Source of the DNA: Lachnospiraceae bacterium
GTDB lineage: Bacteria > Bacillota > Clostridia > Lachnospirales > Lachnospiraceae
Assembly (NCBI GenBank): GCA_024680675.1
Contig: JAILBX010000115.1
Coordinates: 1 to 42,460 of the forward strand
Direction: 5' to 3'
Length of the DNA stretch: 42,460 nt
Part shown: one piece after another, positions 17,160 through 26,492 of the stretch
How positions within the stretch are numbered: the stretch's first letter is position 1
Layout: the number at the start of each line of letters is the position of its first letter
Position numbers and translations under genes: made by a program
Notes under the pieces: generated by a model
The model's input: the letters and a program-made list of their open reading frames with translations, nothing else
The model's database searches: none
What the model was told of the DNA's origin: nothing

Positions 17160-18038
17160 TTATCTAAGAACTTCTGTCTTGGACCGTTTTTTGAACTCCT
17201 TCGGAGAAAGTCCGTACTCCTTCTTAAAAGAGCGGTAAAAGCTGGAGTAATCGTCAAAACCGTAATTCTGATAAACATCAGTTATGGACACATCACCTCT
17301 TAGGGCATCTCTGCAAAGCTCCAGTCTTTTTCTTGCAATATACTTGTGAATGGATATGCCTATATTATCCTTAAAAACATGTGAAATATAGAACTTGCTC
17401 AGATAAAAGTGGCTTGCTATATTGTCCAAAGACAGGTCTTCATCTATGTGATGCTCTATATATGTGCAGATATTCTGATAGAGAGCATCACCTGTTATTT
17501 GATGCTCTTCCCCCATTTCATATACTATTCTGTTAAGAGACAGAAGCAGATCCGAAACATTTAATATAAGGCGAAGATTTTTTCCGAAGCGCTTGCTTTT
17601 TTTCTCTTCGATCAGAGTAAAGAGCTTGGCTTGTATGGAATTGAAGGTTATCCTGTCAAGATTAATTCTGAATCTTTCAAGCTCTACAGCCTTATTGACC
17701 ATAAAATTGAAATCAGGGGACTGTTCACAAAGAGATTCGTAAAAATCACGGCTGATCCAAAAGTCAAAGCGCCTGTAGGGTACCGAATAATCCTTTACGG
17801 CTATACCGTGACTTGTTCCGGGAGGAACTATCAAAACGTCCCCATAGGATAAGATATAGTGATTTTTTCCCACAATGGCTTCTGCGTGTCCCTCTAAAAA
17901 GAAATAAAATTCATAATAGCCATGGGAGTGCATAAGAGTACGGCTTTGAGGAGAAAAATCACTGTAATAATATAGCTCGAAATCAGTGTCGAGCATGTAT
18001 TGTTTATCGTCATAAATTGATATAAGTTCCTTCTTCAT
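17160..18038 (-). CDS. AraC-family transcriptional regulator of the pectin operon (inferred)
   Basis: This 292-aa regulator has an N-terminal cupin sugar-sensing domain (about 20-110, with the HSHGYYEFYF and PPGTSHG blocks). Its C-terminal AraC/XylS double helix-turn-helix covers about 190-288 (ASHFYLSKFYISHVFK and YQNYGFDDYSSFYRSFK). It is divergent from the transporter/pectinase operon starting at 18241, with a 202-base AT-rich gap between them. This arrangement, and the family's usual role, suggest an activator responding to an imported uronate or pectin fragment. No ribosome site precedes the ATG, and a promoter-like pair puts the transcript start at the ATG itself. The target operon and ligand are inferred. 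Confidence 0.9.
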   Translation of the reverse strand: MKKELISIYDDKQYMLDTDFELYYYSDFSPQSRTLMHSHGYYEFYFFLEGHAEAIVGKNHYILSYGDVLIVPPGTSHGIAVKDYSVPYRRFDFWISRDFYESLCEQSPDFNFMVNKAVELERFRINLDRITFNSIQAKLFTLIEEKKSKRFGKNLRLILNVSDLLLSLNRIVYEMGEEHQITGDALYQNICTYIEHHIDEDLSLDNIASHFYLSKFYISHVFKDNIGISIHKYIARKRLELCRDALRGDVSITDVYQNYGFDDYSSFYRSFKKEYGLSPKEFKKRSKTEVLR

Positions 18039-18044
18039 AATAGC

Positions 18045-18073
18045 ATTTTACAATAAAACAACAAGAAATGCAA
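18045..18073 (-). promoter_or_regulatory. Candidate promoter giving a leaderless AraC-regulator mRNA
   Basis: On the minus strand, TTGCAT (18073-18068) and TAAAAT (18050-18045) are 17 bases apart. Only six bases separate the -10 box from the ATG at 18038, so transcription would begin at or next to the start codon. This agrees with the absence of any Shine-Dalgarno sequence upstream. Confidence 0.45.
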
Positions 18074-18240
18074 TATAATAAACAACTTTATCATTGTATT
18101 TTTTGTGAGTTTCTTATATTATTCATAACAGAGGTTTAAATTATTTGTTTAATTTGCTAGTCATATAGAAAAATTGAACAAAACAGTCCATAAAGATGGA
18201 TTCATAGTAAAAAATAATAAACAGGAGGGAGAAATCATCT
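18074..18240 (+). promoter_or_regulatory. Regulatory gap upstream of the pectin operon
   Basis: This is an AT-rich divergent intergenic stretch that must hold the operon promoter and the AraC-type operator. AGGAGGG at 18223-18229 is the ribosome site for the binding protein, 11 bases before the ATG. I could not assign a convincing consensus promoter or a catabolite-repression (cre) palindrome. Weak -35/-10 combinations such as TTATTT (18141-18146) with TATAGA (18164-18169) exist at 17-base spacing. Confidence 0.4.
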
Positions 18241-19923
18241 ATGAAAAGGAAAGTATTAGCAGCATTGCTGGCAGCTTCAATGGTAGTTTCGCTGACAGCT
18301 TGTGGAGGCGGCGGAGCAGCTCAGCCGGCTGGAGACGCAGGTTCAGCAGGAACTGAGGCACCGGCCAAGGAGGAAGTAGCAGGAGGATCTGAAGCTGCAG
18401 AAGGTTCAGAAGAAGCAGCAGCAGGTGACTATCAGCTTGATCAGATTACAATGGTTGTTGACGGTACATTGAACGCAAATCTCGATAACGGTCAGAAGGA
18501 ATTCAATGATCAGTGGGATGCTTATGTATCAGAAAAGCTTGGACACAGCATTCATCTTGATATCCAACAGCAGGATCACTCAGGATACTTTGATGCAGTA
18601 GGACGTATCTTTGCATCAGGTTCTTATCCCGACGTAATACTGATGCCTGCATCAATGTTCTCACAGTATGTAAATACAGGAATCTTCTGGGATATGACAG
18701 AGGCTTATGACAATGCAGATTTCCAGAGCCGTATGCTTTATCCTACAGTTAACGATAGTGTTAAGAGGATCGGCGATGGAAGAATGTACGGAATATCACC
18801 TGCTTACGGAAACGGTTGTGTAACCTATATTAAGAAAGCATGGCTTGACAATGTAGGAATCGATATTTCAACAGTAAAGACATTTGATGACTATTATAAG
18901 ATGCTTAAGGCCTTCCATGAGGAAGATCCTGATGGAAACGGAGTTAAGGGAGATACCTACGGTGTTATCTCTTCAGGATACCTTAAGACAGAGGAAGCTC
19001 CTTATATTATGTATCTTCCCGAGTTCTGGCAGGATGCATATCCCGCAATCTATCCTAACGCAGAGGGCGTTTGGGTTGACGGTTTCCAGGAGCAGGCTAC
19101 AAAGGATGCACTTGAGAGAATCCATCAGGCATATGTTGATGGCGTGATCGACCCTGTATCTCTTACAGCAGGAACAAAGGATGCCCGTGAAAAATGGTTC
19201 TCAGCAGATCAGGCAGGTTCAGCCGGAACACTTTCATACTGGGCAGGAACCTGGTTCCAGACTCTTACAGAAAACCTTGAGAAGAATGAAGTTGAGTCAG
19301 AAGTAGTAATGCTTGAGCCCATCGAAGAAGTTGGAGCATATATAAACAGAGAAGCTTATGTATGGGGAATCATTGATGACGGTGATGGAGACAGCTCTCG
19401 TGAGCAGGCTATCTTCGATGCATTCTTTGAGACAATGCTTGACGGTGAGAGAGGACAGCTCTTATGGACATACGGTGCTGAGGATGTTCACTGGTCAACA
19501 AAGGCAGAGAAGTTTACAACAAATGCTGATGATCCTGAGAAGAAGAAGGATTATGAGTACGCAGACGGTGAATTCCACCTTAAGCAGGCTCTTAACGATC
19601 CTAACACAATCTGGAAGAAGAACTATCTTGAGCCCGCATTAACAATCTGTGGAATGAAGGATGAGTATGCTGATTACGTTCAGGTTGGCGGACTTGCCAA
19701 GGAAGGAAATGAGTTCTTCACAGCTCATATGAAAGATGCTCCTGCAACACCTTCATCAGAAACTCTTACAGAGGCAGAAGGAACAATAAAGGATGCTAAG
19801 GATAAGCTCATTGCATCAGTTGTAGTTGACGGCGTTGATGTGGAAACAGCTATGCAGAATTATGTTGCAGCAGTTGGACCTATAGTAGAGCAGGTGCTTA
19901 CAGAACTTAATTCAGCTGAATGA
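18241..19923 (+). CDS. Extracellular solute-binding lipoprotein, LplA/YtcQ-type carbohydrate ABC importer
   Basis: This 560-aa substrate-binding protein has a lipoprotein signal peptide with lipobox LTAC (Cys21), then a Gly/Ala/Glu-rich linker to about residue 60 and a large type-1 SBP fold. Its size fits the LplA/YtcQ group that serves oligosaccharides and works with LplB/YtcP-like permeases, which follow. B. subtilis YtcQ belongs to the rhamnogalacturonan importer encoded beside yteR. The gene context suggests binding of pectin oligosaccharides outside the cell. A stable hairpin after the gene (19959-19990) could let this first cistron be made in excess of the permeases. Codons look more optimised than in neighbouring genes. 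Confidence 0.9.
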   Translation: MKRKVLAALLAASMVVSLTACGGGGAAQPAGDAGSAGTEAPAKEEVAGGSEAAEGSEEAAAGDYQLDQITMVVDGTLNANLDNGQKEFNDQWDAYVSEKLGHSIHLDIQQQDHSGYFDAVGRIFASGSYPDVILMPASMFSQYVNTGIFWDMTEAYDNADFQSRMLYPTVNDSVKRIGDGRMYGISPAYGNGCVTYIKKAWLDNVGIDISTVKTFDDYYKMLKAFHEEDPDGNGVKGDTYGVISSGYLKTEEAPYIMYLPEFWQDAYPAIYPNAEGVWVDGFQEQATKDALERIHQAYVDGVIDPVSLTAGTKDAREKWFSADQAGSAGTLSYWAGTWFQTLTENLEKNEVESEVVMLEPIEEVGAYINREAYVWGIIDDGDGDSSREQAIFDAFFETMLDGERGQLLWTYGAEDVHWSTKAEKFTTNADDPEKKKDYEYADGEFHLKQALNDPNTIWKKNYLEPALTICGMKDEYADYVQVGGLAKEGNEFFTAHMKDAPATPSSETLTEAEGTIKDAKDKLIASVVVDGVDVETAMQNYVAAVGPIVEQVLTELNSAE

Positions 19924-19958
19924 TCAGAGAAATAAAAAGAGTGAATTAAAATGTAGAT

Positions 19959-19990
19959 TGTCCTGCCAGCGGGGCACCGCCGGCAGGACA
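19959..19990 (+). terminator. Intercistronic stem-loop after the binding-protein gene
   Basis: Fourteen-base arms (19959-19972 and 19977-19990) pair with one A-C mismatch around a GGCA loop, followed by only GTTTT. The T-tract is short. I read it as a partial terminator or 3' mRNA-stabilising structure that lowers permease expression relative to the binding protein, a common pattern in ABC importer operons. Confidence 0.65.
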
Positions 19991-20043
19991 GTTTTAAAGT
20001 AAAACAGTATATGTCGTAAAAAAAATTCTGAAAGGAAAAAAAT

Positions 20044-21000
20044 ATGGCAAAGAAAAAGTTCTCAAAAAGCGGAATTGAAATCCGCCAAAAACCTCTTGGA
20101 CTAAGGATGTGGAACTGCCGTGGATATTATGTAATGTTTCTGCCTGTTTTCATATTTGTCCTTATCTTCTATTATTGGCCTATGTTAGGCGTTCGTTATT
20201 CTTTTTACGATTATAAGCCGGTAGGTACACCTAAGTTTATAGGACTTGACAACTTTACCAAGATGTTTACCGGAATCGGTGCAGGGGCCTTTTGGACCTC
20301 CTTTGGTAACACTTTGGTGCTTAGTGTTGTAAAACTTATTATCACAACGGTTGCATCGGTTGTGGTTTCGGTCTTCATCTTTGAAATGGGAAATATGATC
20401 GTCAAGAAGACCTTGCAGACTATCATTTATCTTCCTCACTTCATGTCCTGGGCAGTTGTTGCATCTATTTTCAGTTTGTTCCTGTCCCCATCAGCAACGG
20501 GTATGGTAAATAATATACTTTTCCATGGAGATACCAGTAAGTTTATTTACTTCCTTGCTGACGTTAAGTGGTGGCGGCCCATCTTCTATATGATCAACCT
20601 TTGGAAAGAAACCGGTTGGGGCACTATCATATTCCTGGCAACACTTTCAGGTATCAATCCGGAACAGTATGAAGCGGCAGATATTGACGGAGCCACAAGA
20701 ATGCAGAAGATACGTTATGTGACAATACCTGCCCTTATGAATACGATCATCACTGTTCTTATCCTTAACCTTGCTAAGGTTATGAATATGTTTGAGTCAG
20801 TATTTGTTACATACAATGCTGCAGTTTATGATAAGGCTGATGTTATTTCAACATACATTTATCGTCAGACATTTGCTAATGCGCTTCCTAATTATGGATA
20901 TTCAACAGCAGTTGGTCTGTTTAAGTCATTAGTCGGCTGCGTACTCGTGCTTTTCTGCAACTGGCTGAGTAAAAAGACCCGCGGACGCGGTATTATTTAA
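20044..21000 (+). CDS. Carbohydrate ABC transporter permease, LplB/YteP type
   Basis: This 318-aa permease has six predicted transmembrane helices. The EAA loop that docks the ATPase is seen as EQYEAADIDGATRMQKIRYV. The N-terminal half (YYVMFLPVFIFVLIFYYWPM) is typical of LplB-group proteins. It forms the first half of the membrane channel for the adjacent lipoprotein and is followed after 15 bases by its partner. AAAGGA precedes ATG 20044. No ATPase is encoded nearby, so a shared MsmX-like ATPase is likely. Confidence 0.92.
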   Translation: MAKKKFSKSGIEIRQKPLGLRMWNCRGYYVMFLPVFIFVLIFYYWPMLGVRYSFYDYKPVGTPKFIGLDNFTKMFTGIGAGAFWTSFGNTLVLSVVKLIITTVASVVVSVFIFEMGNMIVKKTLQTIIYLPHFMSWAVVASIFSLFLSPSATGMVNNILFHGDTSKFIYFLADVKWWRPIFYMINLWKETGWGTIIFLATLSGINPEQYEAADIDGATRMQKIRYVTIPALMNTIITVLILNLAKVMNMFESVFVTYNAAVYDKADVISTYIYRQTFANALPNYGYSTAVGLFKSLVGCVLVLFCNWLSKKTRGRGII

Positions 21001-21015
21001 GGAGGGCAGGCAGAC

Positions 21016-21882
21016 ATGGCAAAAGATTTGGATATGGCTCCAAGCCGGAAAAAGAAAATTGGCGTATTTGATGTGGTAAACTATATAGTATTTACCCTGG
21101 TTGCACTTGTAATCTTAGTACCTATATGGAAGGTTCTGGTTGACTCTTTAAATGCTGTAGGTGTTTATCAGTTCAGACTCTTCCCTGAAGATTTTACTAT
21201 TGATGGTTACAGAACAATAATTGAGACCCAGGCTCTTTACAGACCCTTTGTTAATTCAGTAATAACAACTTTGCTGGGTACTGTCCTTGGTCTTGTGCTT
21301 TCAACCCTTGGTGGATATGTTCTTGTTAAGAACGAGATGCCCGGAAGAAACCTTTTTGCATACTTCCTTCTCTTCACAATGATATTCTCCGGAGGTATGA
21401 TCCCTGAATATCTTGTTATGAAGCAGATAGGTCTTGTAGACAGTATGTGGATACTGGTATTCAAGCATGGTATGAATGTTTACAATCTGGTTCTTATGAA
21501 GAACTTCTTCGAAAATATTCCTGAGTCTCTCTACGAAGCAGCAGAGATAGATGGATGTTCGCCAATGGGAATATTCTTTAAGATCGTGCTTCCCCTTTCA
21601 AAGGCAGCACTTGCATCTATCGGTTTGATGTTTGCGGTTACCATCTGGAATGATTACTCAAACGTTAAGATCTACATAATGGATCCTAATCAGGTTAATT
21701 TCCAGTATAAGCTGAGAAACATGGTTATGGACGGTGATACACCTACCACAGCCTATAAGGTTTCACAGACTACTTTGTTTAATGCAGGTATTATTTCCGC
21801 AATACTTCCTTTCATGATCCTTTATCCCTTCTTACAGAAGTATTTTGTACAGGGTGTTAATATAGGTGCAGTTAAGGAGTAA
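21016..21882 (+). CDS. Carbohydrate ABC transporter permease, YtcP/LplC type
   Basis: This is a 288-aa six-helix permease with the EAA loop ESLYEAAEIDGCSPMGIFFK and the C-terminal QKYFVQGVNIGAVKE ending that is characteristic of the YtcP/LplC group. It is the second membrane subunit of the importer. AAGGAGG lies 10 bases before ATG 21016. It ends shortly before a second intercistronic hairpin (21912-21959) that separates the transport genes from the enzyme genes. Substrate is inferred from context as a pectin-derived oligosaccharide. Confidence 0.92.
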   Translation: MAKDLDMAPSRKKKIGVFDVVNYIVFTLVALVILVPIWKVLVDSLNAVGVYQFRLFPEDFTIDGYRTIIETQALYRPFVNSVITTLLGTVLGLVLSTLGGYVLVKNEMPGRNLFAYFLLFTMIFSGGMIPEYLVMKQIGLVDSMWILVFKHGMNVYNLVLMKNFFENIPESLYEAAEIDGCSPMGIFFKIVLPLSKAALASIGLMFAVTIWNDYSNVKIYIMDPNQVNFQYKLRNMVMDGDTPTTAYKVSQTTLFNAGIISAILPFMILYPFLQKYFVQGVNIGAVKE

Positions 21883-21911
21883 TTATAATTAAAATGATTT
21901 CATAAGAAAAT

Positions 21912-21959
21912 AGACAGACCGCCCGGTTGCATTGCTAACCCATAAGAGGCGGTCTGTCT
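21912..21959 (+). terminator. Intercistronic hairpin between transporter and enzyme genes
   Basis: Perfect 12-bp arms AGACAGACCGCC/GGCGGTCTGTCT (21912-21923 and 21948-21959) enclose a 24-base loop that itself contains a 4-bp stem (GGTT/AACC). Only TT follows, so it is a poor intrinsic terminator. It is more likely an mRNA processing or stability element, or a partial attenuator. Confidence 0.6.
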
Positions 21960-22005
21960 GTTAAAAAAGAGAAGTTTTAGAGTAAAAAATATAAAGGTTT
22001 AATAA

Positions 22006-23685
22006 ATGAAAAATATACTAAAAGCTGATAAGAAATATAATCCGGTAATATTTGCCGACTATTCGGATCCTGATGTCATAAGAGTTAAGGACACTTATTA
22101 TCTTACTGCATCAAGCTTTAATTATACACCGGGGCTTCCAATACTTACCTCAAAGGATCTGATCAACTGGAAGATCGCAGGCTATGCATTGGAAAATCTG
22201 GGGGAAGGTTTTGAGTTTCCGAGACAGTCAGAGGGTGTATGGGCACCTTCTATCAGATATTACGACGGTGTTTTTTATATATATTACGGAATGCCGGATG
22301 AAGGAATATTTGTTGTAACTTCAAAGGATCCTCTTAAAGGATGGGAAAAACCTGTTTGTGTACTGAAGGTAAAGGGCTTTATCGATCCCTGCCCCATATT
22401 TATGGAGGATGGAAAAAAGTATATTATTCATGCCTATGCTAAATCAAGGATAGGATTTAAAAGCTTTTTGGGGATATTCGAGTTGTCCGATGATGGTCTT
22501 AAATCCGTTTCGGAAGACAGATTTATTTTTGACGGTAACATAGTGGATGCCAGTGGACGCGAAAATAAAAATATGGACTTCAAAGAGAAAACCGAAACCT
22601 TTGAACCAAGTGAAAAAGAACATCCGGCCATCACCATTGAGGGACCGAAGGTTTACAGAAGAAATGGGTATTTTTATATTTTGGCTCCTGCCGGAGGGGT
22701 AGTAAGAGGATGGCAGCTGGCATTGAGATCAAAGTATTTAAAGGGACCCTATGAATCAAAAATAGTTATGCATCAGGGTGATTCTCTTATCAACGGACCA
22801 CATCAGGGAGGACTGATCGATACAGAGGATGGAAGAGAATATTTTATACATTTTCAGGATAGAGGGATGTTTGGCAGGATATGCCATATTCAGCCGGTAA
22901 GCTGGGAAAATGACTGGCCTGTAATAGGTATATGTAAGGATGGTAGCGGATGCGGACAGCCGGTTTATGAGTTAGAAAAGATTGGTTTACATAATCTGGA
23001 TAATTCTGAATTTCCTGATATGTATAATGATCCGGAAAGCATGTCTGATGATTTTAAGGATGGAAAGCCATCTTATATCTGGCAGTGGCTTGGGGATCAC
23101 AGATCTGATTTTACAGGTAAAAGAAAAGCCGGTGAAAAGGGACTTATACTTAATGCCTTAAATGACAAAGGTAAAGAGGACCTTCCTTTGGGAGAATGTT
23201 CCAACATTCTTACCATGAAGCTTACCAGGCCTGAGTTTGTAACTTCTGTATATATGGATGTTTCAAAGCTTAAAGAAGAGGACAGGGCAGGTCTGCTTAT
23301 GACGGGAGGAGTTTTCTTTTCCTTAGAGATCAAAAAGAATTCAGATGGCGGTTACGAGATCTCCGTTAAGGAAGGAGATAAAGAAAGAAGGCTATGCCAT
23401 AGCATAAAGCCGGAAGACAGTGATAAGGCTTTGGATATAGCTTTTAGATTTTCTTTTAAGAATGAGGAAGAGACAAGGGATAAAAGCAGGAGCTTTGCTT
23501 CTGTGGATGAAAAAAATCCCCTGTTAAAAGCAGCTTTCAGGATAGGAGAAGGAGAATTTGAGGATTGTAACCTTTCCTTCAGACCCATAGATGACAAATG
23601 GGTAGGGGCAAAGCTGGGTATTTATTGTATTTCAAAGGGTCTGTCAGGAGGCTTTGCCGAGTTTAAATGTGTTAAGACCGATTGA
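22006..23685 (+). CDS. Glycoside hydrolase family 43 protein (beta-xylosidase/arabinofuranosidase-like)
   Basis: This 559-aa protein has a five-bladed GH43 propeller. The likely catalytic base is in ADYSDPDV (Asp21), the pKa-setting Asp127 is in GFIDPCP and the acid Glu212 is in IEGPKVY. The C-terminal ~200 residues look like the concanavalin-like domain often attached to GH43. No signal peptide is present, so it should act in the cytoplasm on imported oligosaccharides, probably removing arabinose, xylose or galactose side groups from pectin fragments. The exact linkage cannot be read from sequence. The ribosome site (AAAGG) is weak. Confidence 0.88.
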   Translation: MKNILKADKKYNPVIFADYSDPDVIRVKDTYYLTASSFNYTPGLPILTSKDLINWKIAGYALENLGEGFEFPRQSEGVWAPSIRYYDGVFYIYYGMPDEGIFVVTSKDPLKGWEKPVCVLKVKGFIDPCPIFMEDGKKYIIHAYAKSRIGFKSFLGIFELSDDGLKSVSEDRFIFDGNIVDASGRENKNMDFKEKTETFEPSEKEHPAITIEGPKVYRRNGYFYILAPAGGVVRGWQLALRSKYLKGPYESKIVMHQGDSLINGPHQGGLIDTEDGREYFIHFQDRGMFGRICHIQPVSWENDWPVIGICKDGSGCGQPVYELEKIGLHNLDNSEFPDMYNDPESMSDDFKDGKPSYIWQWLGDHRSDFTGKRKAGEKGLILNALNDKGKEDLPLGECSNILTMKLTRPEFVTSVYMDVSKLKEEDRAGLLMTGGVFFSLEIKKNSDGGYEISVKEGDKERRLCHSIKPEDSDKALDIAFRFSFKNEEETRDKSRSFASVDEKNPLLKAAFRIGEGEFEDCNLSFRPIDDKWVGAKLGIYCISKGLSGGFAEFKCVKTD

Positions 23686-23719
23686 AGACCTTTATAAAAT
23701 TTGAAAGGAGAAGGGATAC

Positions 23720-24877
23720 ATGACAAGAGAGGAAACAAAGGAGCTTCTAAATGAATATATCGATCATTTGCTTGATATATCCGATGCAGAGCATCCGATG
23801 TGGAATATCGAGGTTCAAAGAAGCAAAAAGCAGAACACATGGAATTATATAGACGGATGCATGATGTCTTCTGTTTTAAGACTCTATGAAATGACAGGTG
23901 AAAAGAAATATCTGGATTTTGTGGATAATTTCATGGACTGGTTTGTAGAGGATGGAGGAGATATAAAGACCTTTGAACAATCGGAATATAATATTGACAG
24001 GATAAAGCCCGGTACAGTCCTGTTCTCTCTTTATGATATTACCAAAAAAGAGAAATACAGGAAGGCCATGGACAATTTGAGAGGTCAGTTGGAAACCCAG
24101 CCAAGAACCAGGGAGGGGAATTTCTGGCATAAGAAGATATATCCTTATCAGGTTTGGCTGGATGGTCTTTATATGGGACAGCCTTTCTATATGGAGTATG
24201 AGAGAAGATACAATAAAATGAGCGGCTGCCTTGACTCCTTCAAGCAGTTTTTAAATGTGAGAAGGATAATGAGGGATGAGAAAACAGGCCTTTATTATCA
24301 TGGATATGATGAGAGCAGAGAAATGTATTGGGCTGATAAGGAAAGCGGATTAAGTCCTAATTTCTGGCTTAGAGCTACAGGATGGTTTATAGCTTCTTTA
24401 GTGGACACAGCAGAGGCACTGGGAGAAGAGCTTTATTATGAATACAGAACTCTTCAGGAGATACTTAAGGATCTCTCTGACAGTCTTTTGAAATATATGG
24501 ACAAGGACAGCAATATGTTCTATCAGGTAATTGATAAAAAGGATGCAAAGGGTAACTATCTTGAAACTTCAGGCTCTGCCCTTATTGCTTATGCCTTTTT
24601 AAAGGGAAGCAGACTGTCATATCTTCCTGAAAGGTTCGCAGATATAGGTGAAAAGATATTCTATGGTATCACGGATAAGTATCTGTCCAAGAATGAGGAC
24701 GGTACCCCAAGACTTGGGGGGATCTGTCTTGTGGCAGGACTGGGAGGAAAGGATCACAGGGATGGAAGTCTTGAATATTACTTCAGTGAGCCTGTGGTAG
24801 AAAATGATGCAAAGGGAACCGGGCCGCTTATAATGGCTTATGTGGAGATATTAGCAAAAGAAAATAATAGGAGATGA
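23720..24877 (+). CDS. GH105/GH88 unsaturated rhamnogalacturonyl hydrolase (YteR-like)
   Basis: This 385-aa (alpha/alpha)6-barrel enzyme releases the 4,5-unsaturated galacturonate left at the non-reducing end of pectin fragments by lyases. The catalytic Asp is likely Asp148 in WLDGLYMGQPFYMEY, corresponding to YteR Asp143. Aromatic blocks such as PNFWLRATGWF match the family. There is no signal peptide, consistent with cytoplasmic action after import. AAAGGAGAAGG precedes ATG 23720. Its product (a 4-deoxy-5-keto uronate) would need KduI/KduD, which are not in the window, to enter the KDG pathway. Confidence 0.9.
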   Translation: MTREETKELLNEYIDHLLDISDAEHPMWNIEVQRSKKQNTWNYIDGCMMSSVLRLYEMTGEKKYLDFVDNFMDWFVEDGGDIKTFEQSEYNIDRIKPGTVLFSLYDITKKEKYRKAMDNLRGQLETQPRTREGNFWHKKIYPYQVWLDGLYMGQPFYMEYERRYNKMSGCLDSFKQFLNVRRIMRDEKTGLYYHGYDESREMYWADKESGLSPNFWLRATGWFIASLVDTAEALGEELYYEYRTLQEILKDLSDSLLKYMDKDSNMFYQVIDKKDAKGNYLETSGSALIAYAFLKGSRLSYLPERFADIGEKIFYGITDKYLSKNEDGTPRLGGICLVAGLGGKDHRDGSLEYYFSEPVVENDAKGTGPLIMAYVEILAKENNRR

Positions 24878-24881
24878 TAGC

Positions 24882-26465
24882 TTGAAATTTAAAATAAGAG
24901 AGATTTTTGTAAGAAGTATAACTGTTGAACTTGAAAATAACGAGAAGTATGAGATTGAAGGCGAGGCCAAATATTATATTAACGGAGAAGAGCTTCTTTC
25001 TTCAAATCTGAACGTAAATACTATTGACGGACTGATCCCCGACACAGAATATACTCTCAGGGTGGAAACCCCGGATAAAGAGAGTATGGAAGAGAGCTTT
25101 AAAACAAAGCATGAAAGTGTGTGTCTTAGCGTATTGAAGTTTGGAGCAAAGGGTGACGGAGAGAGTAATGATACCTTCGCTATTCAGGCAGCTATCAGTT
25201 CGTGTCCGAAAGACGGGACAGTTTATTTTCCTAAGGGAGATTATTATACGGGTCCCTTGTTTTTGAAAAATAATATAAATATATGGATACCGGAGGGCGC
25301 CAGACTTTTAGGCGATACGGAAAGGAGTCATTATCCTGTATTGCCGGGAATGACACTTTGCACGGATGAGTCCGATGAATATAATCTCGGAACCTGGGAG
25401 GGAAATCCCATGGATAACTTTGCATCCCTTATAACGGGAATTGAAGTTAAGAATGTGGATATATTCGGAAAGGGAGAAATAAACGGTAATGCGGATAAAG
25501 CAGACTGGTGGAGAAATCCCAAGATAAAGAGAAAGGCATGGAGACCCAGAACAGTATTTTTTGAAAGATCAAAAAATATAAGAATGCAGGATCTTCTGGT
25601 AGGAAATTCACCTTCCTGGACCATACATCCCTATTACAGTGATGATCTGAAGTTTTTGTCCTTAAGGATCAGAAATCCCAAGGAATCACCAAATACCGAC
25701 GGTCTTGATCCGGAAAGCTGCTCAAAGGTTTTGGTACTTGGAACGGATATATCGGTAGGGGATGACTGTATAGCCATAAAAGCCGGAAAATACTACATGG
25801 CCTTAAAGCATCATAAAAAGACCGAGGATGTTACTGTAAGAAACTGTCTTTTGAGATATGGCCATGGCAGTGTCACCATAGGAAGTGAATGTGCCGGCGG
25901 GGTGAAGGATGTTAATATTTCAAAATGTATCTTTGACAGTACAGACAGAGGATTAAGGATAAAGTCAAGAAGAGGCAGGGGAAACAGATCAATAATCGAG
26001 AATATTTCTTTTGAAAATATATTGATGAAGGATGTTAAGATGCCCTTTACCATAAATATGTTCTATTTCTGCGATCCTGACGGTCACAGCGTTTATTGTC
26101 AGAGCAGGCAGCCCCTTAAGGTGGATGAGCTGACTCCGGAGGTAAGGTCTGTTAAGGCTAAGAATATAGTTTGCAGCGGAGCCGATGTAAGTATACTTTG
26201 TGCATATGGCCTTCCGGAAAAGAAGATCGGTCTTTTGGAGTTTACTGATATAGATGCAAGCTTCAAGCCTGAGATAACAAGGACACCGGGGGTACCGGTT
26301 ATGATGGACGGACTTAATCCTATGTCAGGAAAGGGTGTTTTTGTAAGAAATGTATCAAAGCTTGTGCTTAAGAATGTAAATATTCACGGAAGCAGTGATA
26401 CTGAGATAGATGAAGAGGATGTGGAAAGCAAGGATTGCAAGAAGGTGTGCTTTTTAGAAGATTAG
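24882..26465 (+). CDS. GH28 polygalacturonase family protein
   Basis: This 527-aa protein starts at TTG 24882, seven bases after AGGAGA. A ~80-residue N-terminal beta-sandwich (fibronectin-III-like) precedes a right-handed beta-helix beginning at VLKFGAKGDGESNDT. All four GH28 active-site blocks are intact: NTD (271-273), DD (294-295), GHG (327-329) and RIK (359-361). It should hydrolyse alpha-1,4-galacturonan, probably from chain ends, given the Fn3-plus-helix architecture. There is no signal peptide, so it acts on imported oligomers. It follows the GH105 gene after four bases. Confidence 0.92.
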   Translation: MKFKIREIFVRSITVELENNEKYEIEGEAKYYINGEELLSSNLNVNTIDGLIPDTEYTLRVETPDKESMEESFKTKHESVCLSVLKFGAKGDGESNDTFAIQAAISSCPKDGTVYFPKGDYYTGPLFLKNNINIWIPEGARLLGDTERSHYPVLPGMTLCTDESDEYNLGTWEGNPMDNFASLITGIEVKNVDIFGKGEINGNADKADWWRNPKIKRKAWRPRTVFFERSKNIRMQDLLVGNSPSWTIHPYYSDDLKFLSLRIRNPKESPNTDGLDPESCSKVLVLGTDISVGDDCIAIKAGKYYMALKHHKKTEDVTVRNCLLRYGHGSVTIGSECAGGVKDVNISKCIFDSTDRGLRIKSRRGRGNRSIIENISFENILMKDVKMPFTINMFYFCDPDGHSVYCQSRQPLKVDELTPEVRSVKAKNIVCSGADVSILCAYGLPEKKIGLLEFTDIDASFKPEITRTPGVPVMMDGLNPMSGKGVFVRNVSKLVLKNVNIHGSSDTEIDEEDVESKDCKKVCFLED

Positions 26466-26492
26466 TGTAAGAGAAAGGGTTATGAAAGCCGG

